Notes: generated by a model from the letters alone, not told the origin. Shown: positions 25,601 to 34,463, counted from the stretch's first letter. The stretch: DNA of 64,000 nucleotides from Desulfobulbaceae bacterium DB1 (GCA_001914235.1 MQUF01000006.1:1-64000); one strand, 5' to 3'. A program made the numbers and translations.

Positions 25601-26200
25601 ATGAAAATAAAGAACTGGATGAAGACCAATCCGAAGACCATCCACCGGACGGCGCTTCTGCAAGAGGCATCCGATTTGATGAAGAAGCACTCCATTCGTC
25701 ATTTGCCGGTTGTCGAGGATGAACAGCTTGTCGGCTTTGTTACGGAAAGCGATCTGCGTCAGTTTTCCTTTCTGTCCATGGTGGAAAAGATTCCCGTGCA
25801 TCAGGTGATGGTGCTTAATCCCATAACCGTCAATGCCAATGCCAGTATTGAAACGGCAGCGCGCCTCATTCATGATTACAAGATCGGTGGTCTCCCTGTT
25901 CTTGACAAAAAAAAACTGGTCGGCATTATTACCGCTTCCGATCTTCTTTCCGCCTTTATCGAGGTGCTGGGCCTTTTCAAGGCGTCAACCCGCATTGATG
26001 TGGTGGTGGATAAGAAGGGCGGACTTGAGGACGTCACCCGGATCATCAATGAAATGGGGGGAGAAATCATCAGTGTCGCCATAGAAAGTCATGCCGCCAG
26101 AAGAAAGGTTCATTATTTCCGGCTGGAACGATGTGATCCGGCGCCCATTGTCGAATCGTTGGAAAAGGCGGGGCATAAGGTTGTTTCCGTCATGGAGTGA
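25601..26200 (+). CDS. CBS-pair and ACT domain protein
   Basis: The 199-residue soluble protein starts with two CBS motifs (about 1-55 and 68-125: HSIRHLPVVEDEQLVGFVTESDL and IGGLPVLDKKKLVGIITASDL). An ACT-like domain follows (about 135-199). Such pairs bind adenine nucleotides or SAM and regulate a partner. It lies 54 bases before the DUF39 homocysteine-biosynthesis gene, whose archaeal relatives are sometimes fused to CBS domains. A regulatory link to that enzyme is therefore plausible but inferred. The ATG follows GACGGGACT, a weak ribosome site. Confidence 0.88.
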   Translation: MKIKNWMKTNPKTIHRTALLQEASDLMKKHSIRHLPVVEDEQLVGFVTESDLRQFSFLSMVEKIPVHQVMVLNPITVNANASIETAARLIHDYKIGGLPVLDKKKLVGIITASDLLSAFIEVLGLFKASTRIDVVVDKKGGLEDVTRIINEMGGEIISVAIESHAARRKVHYFRLERCDPAPIVESLEKAGHKVVSVME

Positions 26201-26254
26201 TGGGCTTCGAGGGAAACTTTTTTTTATTGATTGACTGCATCAGGTAGAAAACAG

Positions 26255-27424
26255 ATGGGAAAATTTAAAGTCCAGAAAACGTACGAAGAAATTAACGCGC
26301 GAATCAAGGCCGGTGAGGCGGTGGTGGTAACCGCCGAAGAAATGGTTGCCATTGTCAAGGAGCATGGGCCTGAGGGTGCTGCAAAAAAAGTTGATGTGGT
26401 AACCACGGGAACGTTTTCTCCCATGTGCTCTTCCGGTGCGTTCATTAATTTCGGTCATTCCAAGCCGACCATCAAGGCGCAGAAGGTGTGGTTCAACGGT
26501 GTGCCCGCCTATGCCGGGCTCGCGGCGGTTGACGTGTATCTTGGTGCGGCCGAGCTCCCTGAAGACGATCCCCTGAACAAGGTTTTCCCCGGTGAATTCC
26601 GTTACGGGGGAGGGCATGTGCTGGAGGATCTTGTGGCCGGTAAAAAGGTTTTTCTCAAGGCAATCGGCTACGGCACGGACTGTTATCCGAACAAGAGCGT
26701 GGAAAAAGAGGTCACTTTGCAGGATCTTCCCTATGCCATGCTGATGAATCCCCGCAATTGCTATCAGAATTACAATTGCGCGGTCAATCTTTCCAATAAG
26801 ACGATATATACCTACATGGGCACCCTGCGGCCGTTCGGCAAGAATGCCAACTACTGCAGCGCCGGCGAGTTGAGCCCCCTGCTCAATGATCCCTACTATA
26901 AAACCATCGGCATGGGGACACGGATTTTTCTGGGCGGCGGCGTCGGCTATGTCGGCTGGCACGGCACGCAGCATAATCCGGCCGCCCTGCGCCTTGACAA
27001 CGGCACCCCCTGCCGGCCGTCGGGAACGATAATGGTTTACGGGGACATGAAACAGATGAATTCCCGCTGGCTCAAGGGCATCAGCATGCAGGGCTACGGC
27101 GTGACCATGGCGGTGGGAATCGGCATTCCGATTCCGATACTCAATGAGGAGATGGCTCTGTATACCGGCGTTTCCGACAGTGACCTGGTGACCCAGGTGG
27201 TGGATTATTCGAACGATTACCCCCACGGAGTTGCCAGAAACTATGGGGAAGTGACATACGCCCAGCTGAAAAGCGGAACCATCGAGGTGAACGGCAAGGA
27301 TATCCCCACCGCGCCCCTTTCCAGTGTTGTTCGTGCCCGGGAAATCGCCATGACGTTGAAGAATTGGATTGAAAAGGGAAGTTTTCTCCTGCAGGAACCG
27401 GTGCAGACTTTGCCGTCCAAGTAG
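26255..27424 (+). CDS. DUF39 family L-aspartate semialdehyde sulfurtransferase (homocysteine biosynthesis)
   Basis: The 389-residue protein has family blocks MCSSGAFINFGHSKP, NRFGYGTDCYPN-like IGYGTDCYPN, MNPRNCYQNYNCAVN and GVGYVGWHGTQHNP. In methanogens and sulfate reducers the family makes homocysteine directly from aspartate semialdehyde, with sulfur carried on conserved cysteines, bypassing O-acetylhomoserine. The Cys in MCSSG and in YGTDCYPN are the obvious candidates for persulfide chemistry. The ATG at 26255 was chosen over a TTG at 26231. The usual NIL-ferredoxin partner is not in the window. larE follows 28 bases later. Confidence 0.88.
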   Translation: MGKFKVQKTYEEINARIKAGEAVVVTAEEMVAIVKEHGPEGAAKKVDVVTTGTFSPMCSSGAFINFGHSKPTIKAQKVWFNGVPAYAGLAAVDVYLGAAELPEDDPLNKVFPGEFRYGGGHVLEDLVAGKKVFLKAIGYGTDCYPNKSVEKEVTLQDLPYAMLMNPRNCYQNYNCAVNLSNKTIYTYMGTLRPFGKNANYCSAGELSPLLNDPYYKTIGMGTRIFLGGGVGYVGWHGTQHNPAALRLDNGTPCRPSGTIMVYGDMKQMNSRWLKGISMQGYGVTMAVGIGIPIPILNEEMALYTGVSDSDLVTQVVDYSNDYPHGVARNYGEVTYAQLKSGTIEVNGKDIPTAPLSSVVRAREIAMTLKNWIEKGSFLLQEPVQTLPSK

Positions 27425-27452
27425 TTTTTCGCTCTGAACAGGCCGACGTTTT

Positions 27453-28235
27453 TTGCCATTGACCTTGACTTCGGAAAGAGAAAAATATAATCATCTTCTT
27501 GATTGGCTCGGGCGGCACGATCAGGTTGCCGTCGCTTTTTCCGGCGGTGTTGACAGTACCTTGCTGCTCAAGGCGGCGACCGAGGTGCACGGTGTGACCG
27601 TTACCGCCTTTTTTGCCCGATCATTGCTGCAGAAGGCAGCAGTGGAAGAGCGCGTCGGCGGGCAGTGCCGCCGGTTCGGCGTGGCGCTGCGCATTGTCGA
27701 TTGCGAGCCGCTTTCCTGGCCCGATTTTGTTCGAAACGGACCGGATCGTTGTTACCTCTGTAAAAAGAGAGTTTATTCCCGGTTCCTTTCTCTGTTGCCC
27801 GAAACATCGGTTCTGCTGGACGGAACCAATGTTGACGACCTTTCCCGGGATCGTCCGGGCCTGCGGGCCATCAAGGAGCTCGGTGTCCGCATGCCTCTGG
27901 TGGAGGCCGGCCTGGTCAAGGATGAGATTCGCCGTATCAGCAGGGAAATGTCGCTGACAAGTTGGGATCTTCCGTCTGAATCCTGTCTTGCCACCAGGAT
28001 TGTCGGCGGGGTTGCCTTGACGCCTGAAATTTTGCGGGCAGTGGAAGAAGCTGAGGCATTTCTTGGGGAAAAAGGGTTTCGTGGCTGCCGGGTGAGGCTG
28101 GATGGGAAAACCGCCTTTGTTACAGTTTCTCAAGGAGATAGATCGCGTCTTGCCCAATCCCCTTTGCGGCATGATTTTTTGAAAATTCTGGCAAAACTCA
28201 AATATGCCAAAGTTTTTCTTGATCTTTCTGAGTGA
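27453..28235 (+). CDS. larE: LarE-type ATP-dependent sulfur transferase (PP-loop family)
   Basis: The 260-residue PP-loop protein has SGGVDS at 30-35. Cysteines C100 and C103 (RCYLCKK) and C178 (SESCLATR) match the three-cysteine pattern of LarE members that bind a [4Fe-4S] cluster and can act catalytically, not the single sacrificial cysteine of the Lactobacillus enzyme. LarE adds sulfur to the pincer precursor of the nickel cofactor of lactate racemase. Without larB/larC here the acceptor may differ. No ATG exists near the start; TTG 27453, 27459 or 27465 must be used. The context after DUF39 suggests sulfur metabolism. Confidence 0.82.
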   Translation: MPLTLTSEREKYNHLLDWLGRHDQVAVAFSGGVDSTLLLKAATEVHGVTVTAFFARSLLQKAAVEERVGGQCRRFGVALRIVDCEPLSWPDFVRNGPDRCYLCKKRVYSRFLSLLPETSVLLDGTNVDDLSRDRPGLRAIKELGVRMPLVEAGLVKDEIRRISREMSLTSWDLPSESCLATRIVGGVALTPEILRAVEEAEAFLGEKGFRGCRVRLDGKTAFVTVSQGDRSRLAQSPLRHDFLKILAKLKYAKVFLDLSE

Positions 28236-28317
28236 GCGAGTACATTATTTGTTGATATGAGTTGCATCTGGGGAGTGCAGTTCTTTATTTTTTGCGGTAC
28301 AGCGGTTCTTTTTTTGT

Positions 28318-28346
28318 TTGACAATCTAATAGTGTTTGGTTAAATC
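28318..28346 (+). promoter_or_regulatory. Sigma-70-like promoter of the HU gene
   Basis: TTGACA at 28318-28323 and TAAATC at 28341-28346 are 17 bases apart, 54 bases before the HU start codon. Confidence 0.55.
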
Positions 28347-28400
28347 GGCACTAACGTTTGTGTTGATTCATCTATTAAGTATTCATGAGGAGGAAGGATT

Positions 28401-28673
28401 ATGAATAAGAGTGAATTGGTTGACAGCATGGCTTCTGCTGCAGGGATCAGCAAAGCCGCAGCAGAGAAATCTTTAACGGCATTTCTTGATGCGGTTACCG
28501 ACGCCATGGCAAAAGGCGATAAAGTGACACTGGTTGGTTTTGGTACCTTCTCTGTGTCAGAGCGGGCAGCCAGACAGGGGCGCAATCCCCAGACCGGTGC
28601 AGCCATTAAGATTCCCTCAAGAAAAGTCGCCCGTTTCAAAGCCGGAAGCAAGCTTGCTGATGCTGTTAAGTAA
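28401..28673 (+). CDS. hup: HU family DNA-binding protein
   Basis: The 90-residue nucleoid protein begins MNKSELVDSMA and has the DNA-binding signature GFGTFSVSERAARQGRNPQTG followed by IPSRKVARFKAG. It acts as a homo- or heterodimer that bends and compacts DNA. AGGAGGAAGG stands 6 bases before the ATG, a very strong ribosome site suited to an abundant protein. The gene has its own promoter and terminator and so is monocistronic. Whether it is the alpha- or beta-like copy cannot be decided. Confidence 0.97.
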   Translation: MNKSELVDSMASAAGISKAAAEKSLTAFLDAVTDAMAKGDKVTLVGFGTFSVSERAARQGRNPQTGAAIKIPSRKVARFKAGSKLADAVK

Positions 28674-28771
28674 GAAACTGCTCGTATAGGCAGCTGCCAA
28701 TTCACTGTCGACTGTTTGCAGCCGTATTTTTATTCGAATTTTTTCTTTACATAAAGCAGCCCGTATTAAGG

Positions 28772-28813
28772 AAAACGCGGAGGAATTGAGTCAGGTTTCT
28801 CCGCGTTTTCTTC
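28772..28813 (+). terminator. Rho-independent terminator after the HU gene
   Basis: AAAACGCGGAG (28772-28782) pairs with CTCCGCGTTTT (28799-28809) around a 16-base loop. It ends 12 bases before tRNA-Pro. Confidence 0.8.
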
Positions 28814-28824
28814 TGTTATTGGGT

Positions 28825-28901
28825 CGGGACGTGGCTCAGTCTGGTAGAGCATAGCGTTCGGGACGCTAGGGTCGGAGGTTCGAATCCTCTCGTCCCGACC
28901 A
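28825..28901 (+). tRNA. tRNA-Pro (anticodon CGG)
   Basis: A complete cloverleaf: acceptor CGGGACG/CGTCCCG, D arm GCTCAGTCTGGTAGAGC, anticodon stem TAGCG/CGCTA with loop TTCGGGA (anticodon CGG, reading CCG), and T arm GGTTCGAATCC. The discriminator is A and CCA is encoded (28899-28901). Confidence 0.97.
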
Positions 28902-29327
28902 TTTGACAATAACATCTGTATTTTTTTCATCTCGTTGTCCGGCTTGCAAAGAGAATCCCTTTCCGAGGGCTTATTTCCGTGCATTCCGCAAATTCCTCCC
29001 TTTCCTTTCTTCCCTCCGTTTTTTTCGAACCGTCTTGTTTTCTGAATTTCCCATCCGGCAACGGAGATATGAATCCGGTCACGCCGTATTTGACTTTACG
29101 CGATTCTGGGTCTATTTGTTTTCTCCATCACTTCTGCTTGTTTCAGGGTTCTTTCATACGGTATAGTAAAATATCATTTCATCGTGAGGATGAGCCGAAA
29201 TGGCACGTGTCCGTCGTTTAAATTGCAGCGGTGAAACAATTGCCGCCGGTGTCGGGCGGCTATCTTCCGCCCGGATGGGGAAAATGAATAAACTATCCAT
29301 GATGGACTTTTGCCGGGATGACAAAAC
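28902..29327 (+). other. Region between tRNA-Pro and the split kinase
   Basis: These 426 bases hold no supported gene. Open frames of 70-90 codons here lack ribosome sites and recognisable content. Adjacent to a tRNA 3' end it could be an attachment region, but no repeat of the tRNA tail was noticed. Confidence 0.4.
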
Positions 29328-30054
29328 ATGTTCATGACCATTGAGGAGAGAATGAAATCCTTGCAGGACGAGGAGCTGTTTGTTTCCTTGTCAAGGCAAG
29401 AACTGGAAGGATTTCTTGGTGAATGTGAGGAGGTTTCCCTTGATCCCGGGGCGGTGCTGGTGAGCGAGGGCGGGCATGCCGAAGATTTTTTTATCCTGCT
29501 GCAAGGCCGGCTTGCCGTCTATAAGGTAAAAAGACTCATCTGTGAGCTGCACCCGGTTGATTATGTGGGAATGATGTCGGCAATCGATGCGGAACTCCGT
29601 TCGGCAACGGTCAAGGTGTGTGATAAAAGTCTGCTGCTCAAGGTTCCGTTTTCCCTTTTTAAAAAATATCTGGGTCGTAACCCGGATTCCCTGCTGGCCC
29701 TGATGAAAATTTTCAGCCGTCGCATTCGCCTCGACAATGAGGTTCTTGCCCGGGAGTTCGAGCAAACCCATATTTTTATCCATGACATGAAGAATCTTCT
29801 TTCCGTTTTTCTTCTGTTGGACAACCTTCCCGTTGACAATGAATCAATTCTGCAGCGGTATCTTCATTTCATGAAAATGGCGAGAAATAATCTGACCTCC
29901 CTGGTGGAACAGTCCTTGTCCAATATGAAACATTTCATTGAGCCCCGGAAACCGGGGATTCATTCCCTGCAGGAGATGATAGGGGAAATGGCGGAGTCTG
30001 ATTTTGTCACCCACCCGGATCTGAAGGACAAACGAATTGTTGTCGATCTGGCTA
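29328..30054 (+). pseudogene. Cyclic-nucleotide-binding-domain histidine kinase, 5' part (interrupted by IS630-family element)
   Basis: About 242 residues of a soluble sensor kinase. A cNMP-binding fold (about 15-125; SEGGHAEDFFILLQGRLAVY) is followed by a dimerisation helix with the phospho-acceptor in IFIHDMKNLLS (His near 152). The frame runs into the insertion and stops nine bases inside it. The missing ATPase domain lies at 31279-31660. The cNMP domain lacks an evident RxA phosphate-binding motif, so the ligand may not be a cyclic nucleotide. Confidence 0.85.
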
Positions 30055-31278
30055 GTACAATGTAAAATTTAAGTTTTCGTATTTTTGCGTGATATTTGTT
30101 ATAGTCGTCTTCAAAATACAAGGAGGACGACATGGCACCAAGATACAGAGTGACATTAACAAAAGAGGAACGGGAAGATTTGGAGGCTATTTCAACTAAA
30201 GGGAAAAGGGCAGCCCGCACCGTACTGTATGCTCGAGCATTACTTCTGCTTGATGCGGGGGAACATGGACCGAAGTGGGTTGTCACTCAGGTCGCAGAAG
30301 CTTTAGGGACAACGACGCGGAGTTTAGAACACTTAAAGAAACGATTTGTTGAAGAAGGTCTTTCTGCCGCCCTTGAACGTAAGGAGCGCGAGACCCCTCC
30401 GCGAGAAATTCAATTCGGAGGAGAATTTGAAGCACATCTTTTGGCTTTGGCATGTTCGGATGCTCCAGAAGGTAAAAATCGATGGACAGTACGTCTGTTG
30501 GCTGAGAAAATGGTCGAGCTGAAGATGGTAACGAGTGTTTCTCCGATGACGGTATGTAACACTTTAAAAAAAATGAACTTAAGCCTCACCAAAGCAAATA
30601 CTGGAAGATACCGCCGGATCAAAACGCCAGTTTTGTAGCGGCAATGGAAGATATACTCGAAGTTTATGCGCGTCCGTATAGTCAAGAATTCCCGGTTGTG
30701 TGCATGGATGAATCGAGTGTACAGTTAATCGGGGAGGTGCATGAGCCTATTCCGGCAGCCCCTGGCCATCCTGTTCTGATGGATGATGAATATGTTCGCA
30801 ATGGGGTCGCAAGCATATTACTTGAGGTAGAACCGCTTGGGGGAAAGCGCAAGGTAAAAATTACTGAACAGCGGACACGGATTGATTGGGCCCATTTCAT
30901 CAAAGAGATGCTTGAAGAGCGTTATGCCGATGCCAAGAAAGTAGTTTTGGTCATGGACAACCTCAATACACACGACACGGCCTCGCTCTATGCGGCTTTC
31001 CCACCTGAAGAAGCCAGGGGCTTGGCGGAACGTCTTGAAATACACTACACCCCGAAACACGGGAGTTGGCTGAACATAGCAGAGATTGAACTCAGTGTAT
31101 TGAAGCGGCAATGCCTTGCAGGCCGGATTGATTGTATCGAGAAGATGCGAGCTGAAGTGGCGGCATGGAACATTGATCGAAATAACCGCCAGACTAAGGT
31201 TGATTGGCAGTTTAGAACAGATGATGCGCGAATAAAACTAAAACGGCTTTATCCGAAACTTTAACATATACAATGTAC
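30055..31278 (+). mobile_element. IS630-family insertion sequence, complete
   Basis: The 1224-base element has terminal inverted repeats starting GTACAATGTA at the left and, read inward from the right end, GTACATTGTA. It is flanked by TA at 30053-30054 and 31279-31280, the target duplication of the IS630/Tc1 group. It carries a transposase in two frames. Removing the element and one TA restores the kinase reading frame (…DLARDVPAFHF…). Confidence 0.93.
30132..31264 (+). CDS. IS630-family transposase, two frames joined by -1 shift
   Basis: The first frame (30132-30638) carries the winged helix-turn-helix DNA-binding region. The second (in frame from about 30570, listed start 30644, end 31264) carries the DDE domain: CMDESSVQL, VMDNLNTHD and the SWLNIAEIE block. 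The frames meet at an eight-A run, 30566-30573, giving A-AAA-AAA followed by ATG. A -1 slip there yields …LKKNELKPHQSKYWKIPPDQNASFV…, a normal IS630 linker. Programmed -1 frameshifting is known in this family, so this is probably an active arrangement and not a mutation. Confidence 0.85.
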
Positions 31279-31660
31279 TAGGGATGTGCCCGCGTTTCAT
31301 TTTTCCAAACTGCAGATCCGGCGAGTTCTGTTGAATCTGCTGGTCAACGCCGCGCAGGCGAGCAGGCCGGGTGCCGAGATTGCGCTTGTTGTCCAGGGCG
31401 GTGAAGATCAGGCGGTGATCAAGGTCAAAGACAGTGGCTGTGGTATTCCGGAGGCCACTGCCGGGAAAATTTTTGACTCCCATTTTACCACCAAGGAGAA
31501 AGGCTCCGGCCTCGGCCTTGTTTCCTGTCGCCAGATTGTTGAGAAGGATTACGGCGGGACGATCTCCTTTGTCAGTGATCCTCTGCAGGGAACCGTTTTT
31601 ACCGTCTCCCTGCCTTTGCAGAAAACGAAGTTTTCCCAGACATGCTCCAACGCAGCATAA
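31279..31660 (+). pseudogene. Histidine kinase ATPase domain, 3' part of the split kinase
   Basis: This is the HATPase domain of the interrupted kinase: N box LLNLLVNAAQA, G1 DSGCGIPE, and GSGLGLVSCRQIVE. It is in frame with the 5' part once the IS630 element and one TA are removed. It has no start of its own beyond an internal GTG at 31286, so a separate product is unlikely to be functional. The SYLF gene follows 28 bases after the stop. Confidence 0.85.
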
Positions 31661-31688
31661 TGTATTTATCCCTTCATAAGGAGAAACC

Positions 31689-32255
31689 ATGAAAAAGGTG
31701 GCCCGCGCTTTCCTTTGTTTTCCCGTCGTCTTTGTTTTTTTTCTGGCAATTCCCCTCATCCTGCCTGCTATGACATCCGCCGCCTCGTCTGAGGAAATCA
31801 ATATCGGTGTCAACGGGACCTTGAAGCGGTTTCGGGAAGAAATCACCGGCGGGGATGAATTTTTGCGCAAAGCCTCGGCTGTGCTTGTTTTCCCCAGTGT
31901 CCTCAAGGCCGGTATCGGGGTAGGCGGTGAATACGGTGAGGGGGCATTGCAGATCGGCGGTAAAACAGTCGCGTATTATAATACTGCGGCGGCATCCATC
32001 GGTTTTCAGCTCGGCGCGCAATCGAAATCGGTTGTGGTGGTGTTCCTGGATCAAGCGGCGCTTGAGCAGTTTCGAAAAAGTTCCGGCTGGAAGGCCGGGG
32101 TTGACGGCTCGGTGGCCCTGGTAAAATGGGGTGTGGGGGAAGACATCAACAGCATTGATATTAAGGATCCGATCGTCGGGTTCGTTTTCAGCAACAAGGG
32201 CTTGATGTATAATCTGACCATTGAGGGTTCAAAATTCACCAAAATCGATCGGTAG
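31689..32255 (+). CDS. SYLF/YSC84 domain secreted protein
   Basis: The 188-residue protein has an N-terminal signal peptide (about 1-32, hydrophobic core and Ala-rich cleavage region before SSEEINIG). The SYLF domain follows, with LVFPSVLKAGIGVGGEYGEGAL and SIGFQLGAQSKSVVVVFL. In eukaryotes the domain binds phosphoinositides; bacterial members are periplasmic or outer-membrane-associated with unknown role. AAGGAG precedes the ATG. Eight bases separate it from the purine nucleoside phosphorylase gene, but a functional link is not evident. Confidence 0.9.
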   Translation: MKKVARAFLCFPVVFVFFLAIPLILPAMTSAASSEEINIGVNGTLKRFREEITGGDEFLRKASAVLVFPSVLKAGIGVGGEYGEGALQIGGKTVAYYNTAAASIGFQLGAQSKSVVVVFLDQAALEQFRKSSGWKAGVDGSVALVKWGVGEDINSIDIKDPIVGFVFSNKGLMYNLTIEGSKFTKIDR

Positions 32256-32263
32256 GCGTGCGG

Positions 32264-33097
32264 ATGGATGCATTGCAGGATCATACGCAGAAGGTGGAAG
32301 AAACCGTTGCTTTTTTGCGTCAGCGTCTGCCCGGAACGCCCCGGGTCATCGTCGTGCTCGGTACCGGTCTGGGCAGGCTGGCCGAGCACATGACGGAAGA
32401 AGTCCGGCTCCCCTATGAGTCCATTCCGCATTTTCCCCGATCAACGGTCACGAGCCATGCCGGGAACCTGCTTTACGGCACCCTGGGAGGCAAACAGGTC
32501 GCGGTTCTGCAGGGCCGTTTTCATTTTTATGAAGGCTATTCCGCCCGGGAGCTGACTTTCCCGGTGCGCGTTCTCTCTTTGCTTGGTGCTGAACTGTTGC
32601 TCGTTTCCAATGCCGCGGGCGGTCTTAATCCCGATTATGCGGCAGGCACCCTGATGATCATGAATGATCATCTCAATTTTATTCCGGACAACCCTTTGCG
32701 CGGTCCAAACGTGGATGCATGGGGCCGGCGTTTTCCCGATTGTTCCCGGGTTTATGATCCGACCTTAATTGATCTCGCCATTGCCTGCGCCACCGGACTC
32801 GACTTGCCGAATGTCGTTTCCGGCACCTATGTCGCCATTCCGGGCCCCAGCCTGGAAACCCCGGCGGAAACACGATTCCTGCGCATGTGCGGAGCGGATG
32901 CGGTGGGCATGTCCACCGTTCCTGAGGTGCTGGTTGCCGTGCATGCCGGATTGCGGGTGCTGGGTATCTCCATGGTATCGAATGTCAATGATCCGGATAA
33001 TTTTCAGCCCATCCGCATTGAAGACATTCTTGCGCAGGCGGAAAAAAGCGAAAAGGATTTTGTCCGGCTGGTTCAAGCGGTCCTGCGCGAACTATAA
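32264..33097 (+). CDS. Purine nucleoside phosphorylase family I
   Basis: The 277-residue trimeric-type phosphorylase cleaves purine nucleosides with phosphate. It has VVLGTGLGRLAEHM, the HFPRSTVTSHAGNLLYG phosphate-binding segment, LQGRFHFYEGYS, and the base/ribose site VSGTYVAIPGPSLETPAE with DAVGMSTVPE. The neighbouring deaminase suggests the physiological substrate could be the inosine or methylthioinosine made from S-adenosylhomocysteine or methylthioadenosine; this is inferred from context. ATG 32264 was preferred to GTG 32258. Confidence 0.93.
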   Translation: MDALQDHTQKVEETVAFLRQRLPGTPRVIVVLGTGLGRLAEHMTEEVRLPYESIPHFPRSTVTSHAGNLLYGTLGGKQVAVLQGRFHFYEGYSARELTFPVRVLSLLGAELLLVSNAAGGLNPDYAAGTLMIMNDHLNFIPDNPLRGPNVDAWGRRFPDCSRVYDPTLIDLAIACATGLDLPNVVSGTYVAIPGPSLETPAETRFLRMCGADAVGMSTVPEVLVAVHAGLRVLGISMVSNVNDPDNFQPIRIEDILAQAEKSEKDFVRLVQAVLREL

Positions 33098-33119
33098 GGG
33101 AAAGGAGAGGTGACGGCAG

Positions 33120-34463
33120 ATGGGTGACGGTCCCATGGTAAAAGAAAAAAAGATGAAATGTGACACACTGTTGTTGGGCATGGTGTTGACCATGGATGAC
33201 GACAACAGTGTCCATCCCCAGGGGGGGGTGGCGGTCTGCGGCGATTCCATCGCTGCTGTCGGACCGGCGGACGAGCTGCGTGCCCGTTTTGCTGCCGCGG
33301 AAACAATTGAAATCAGCAATGGGCTGATCATGCCGGGGCTGGTTAATGTTCATACCCATGCGGCAATGTCCTGCATGCGGGGGCTTGCCGATGATCTGCC
33401 GCTCATGACCTGGCTGCAGGAGCATATCTTTCCGGTGGAAGCTACATTGACCGGCGACATGGTCTATCATGCCGCTCTTCTTTCCATGGTGGAAATGATC
33501 AAATCCGGCACCACTTCTTTCTGCGACATGTATCTTTTTGCCGGTGATGTGGCCCGGGCGGCGGAAAAGAGCGGCATGCGCGCCTGGGTGGGCGAGGTGC
33601 TGTATGATTTCCCCTCCCCCTGTTATGGGGAGCTTGCCAATGGGTATCGTTATGTGGAGGAAATGCTGTCCGCATTTCACGGCCACCCCCTTGTTTCCGT
33701 CACCGTTGACCCGCATGCCGTTTACACCTGCGCACCTGATCTGCTTGTCCGTTTGAAGGAGATGGCGGATCGCCATGGGTGCCGTTACGTCATTCATCTC
33801 TCGGAAACCGAAGATGAAGTGAAAACAGTGCTGGAGCGCTACGGCAAAAGGCCGGTCGGCCATCTTGCAAGTCTGGGAATCCTTGACGGCAGCGTTGTTG
33901 CCGATCATTGCGTGTGGCTGACGGACGATGAGATAGCGCTGCTTGCCGAAAAAAAGGTCAAGGTGGCGCATTGCCCGGAAAGCAATATGAAGCTTGCCTC
34001 GGGCGTGGCTCCTGTTCCGGATCTGCTGGCCGCCGGCGTCACCGTCGGACTCGGCACCGACGGCAGCGCCAGCAACAATGATGTGGACCTCTTTGCCGAA
34101 ATGGACATGTGCGCGAAAGTGCATAAGGTGCATCGCCTTGATCCCACGGTGATGACCGCCGAAGAAACGCTGTCCATGGCCACCAGGGGGGGAGCCCGGG
34201 TGCTGGGCGCGGAGCAGGATATCGGCACACTCGAGAGCGGGAAAAAGGCCGATATTATTGTTGTCGACCTCAATAAGCCGCATCTGACTCCCCTTTATCA
34301 CCCGGCATCCCAATTGGTATACGCCGTCAAGGGAAGCGATGTGGTGCATTCCATGATAAACGGCAAATTTGTCATGCGGGATAGAAAATTGACCTTGCTT
34401 GACGAGGACGCGATCATGGCCGGGGTGAACGAGATTGCCGCCGGACTGACGGGGAAAAGCTGA
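33120..34463 (+). CDS. mtaD: 5-methylthioadenosine/S-adenosylhomocysteine deaminase (amidohydrolase)
   Basis: The 447-residue amidohydrolase has the metal site motif GLVNVHTHAAMSCMRGLADDLPL, the DPHAVYTCAP block, HLSETEDEV, the HCVWL histidine, and GTDGSASNNDVDLF with the catalytic aspartate. These fit the MTA/SAH deaminase clade better than guanine deaminase or chlorohydrolases. It converts MTA or SAH to the inosine derivative, which the adjacent phosphorylase could cleave, recycling SAM by-products. GGAGAGGTG upstream fixes ATG 33120; it lies 22 bases after the phosphorylase gene. Confidence 0.9.
   Translation: MGDGPMVKEKKMKCDTLLLGMVLTMDDDNSVHPQGGVAVCGDSIAAVGPADELRARFAAAETIEISNGLIMPGLVNVHTHAAMSCMRGLADDLPLMTWLQEHIFPVEATLTGDMVYHAALLSMVEMIKSGTTSFCDMYLFAGDVARAAEKSGMRAWVGEVLYDFPSPCYGELANGYRYVEEMLSAFHGHPLVSVTVDPHAVYTCAPDLLVRLKEMADRHGCRYVIHLSETEDEVKTVLERYGKRPVGHLASLGILDGSVVADHCVWLTDDEIALLAEKKVKVAHCPESNMKLASGVAPVPDLLAAGVTVGLGTDGSASNNDVDLFAEMDMCAKVHKVHRLDPTVMTAEETLSMATRGGARVLGAEQDIGTLESGKKADIIVVDLNKPHLTPLYHPASQLVYAVKGSDVVHSMINGKFVMRDRKLTLLDEDAIMAGVNEIAAGLTGKS

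Noticed and set aside
25358-25873. N-terminal extension of PheA to 540 residues
   Set aside because: The extra sequence is antisense to the CBS-ACT gene and has no domain; the chorismate mutase begins right after ATG 25357.
28766-28984. 72-codon frame antisense to tRNA-Pro
   Set aside because: It is the usual spurious translation of a tRNA gene.
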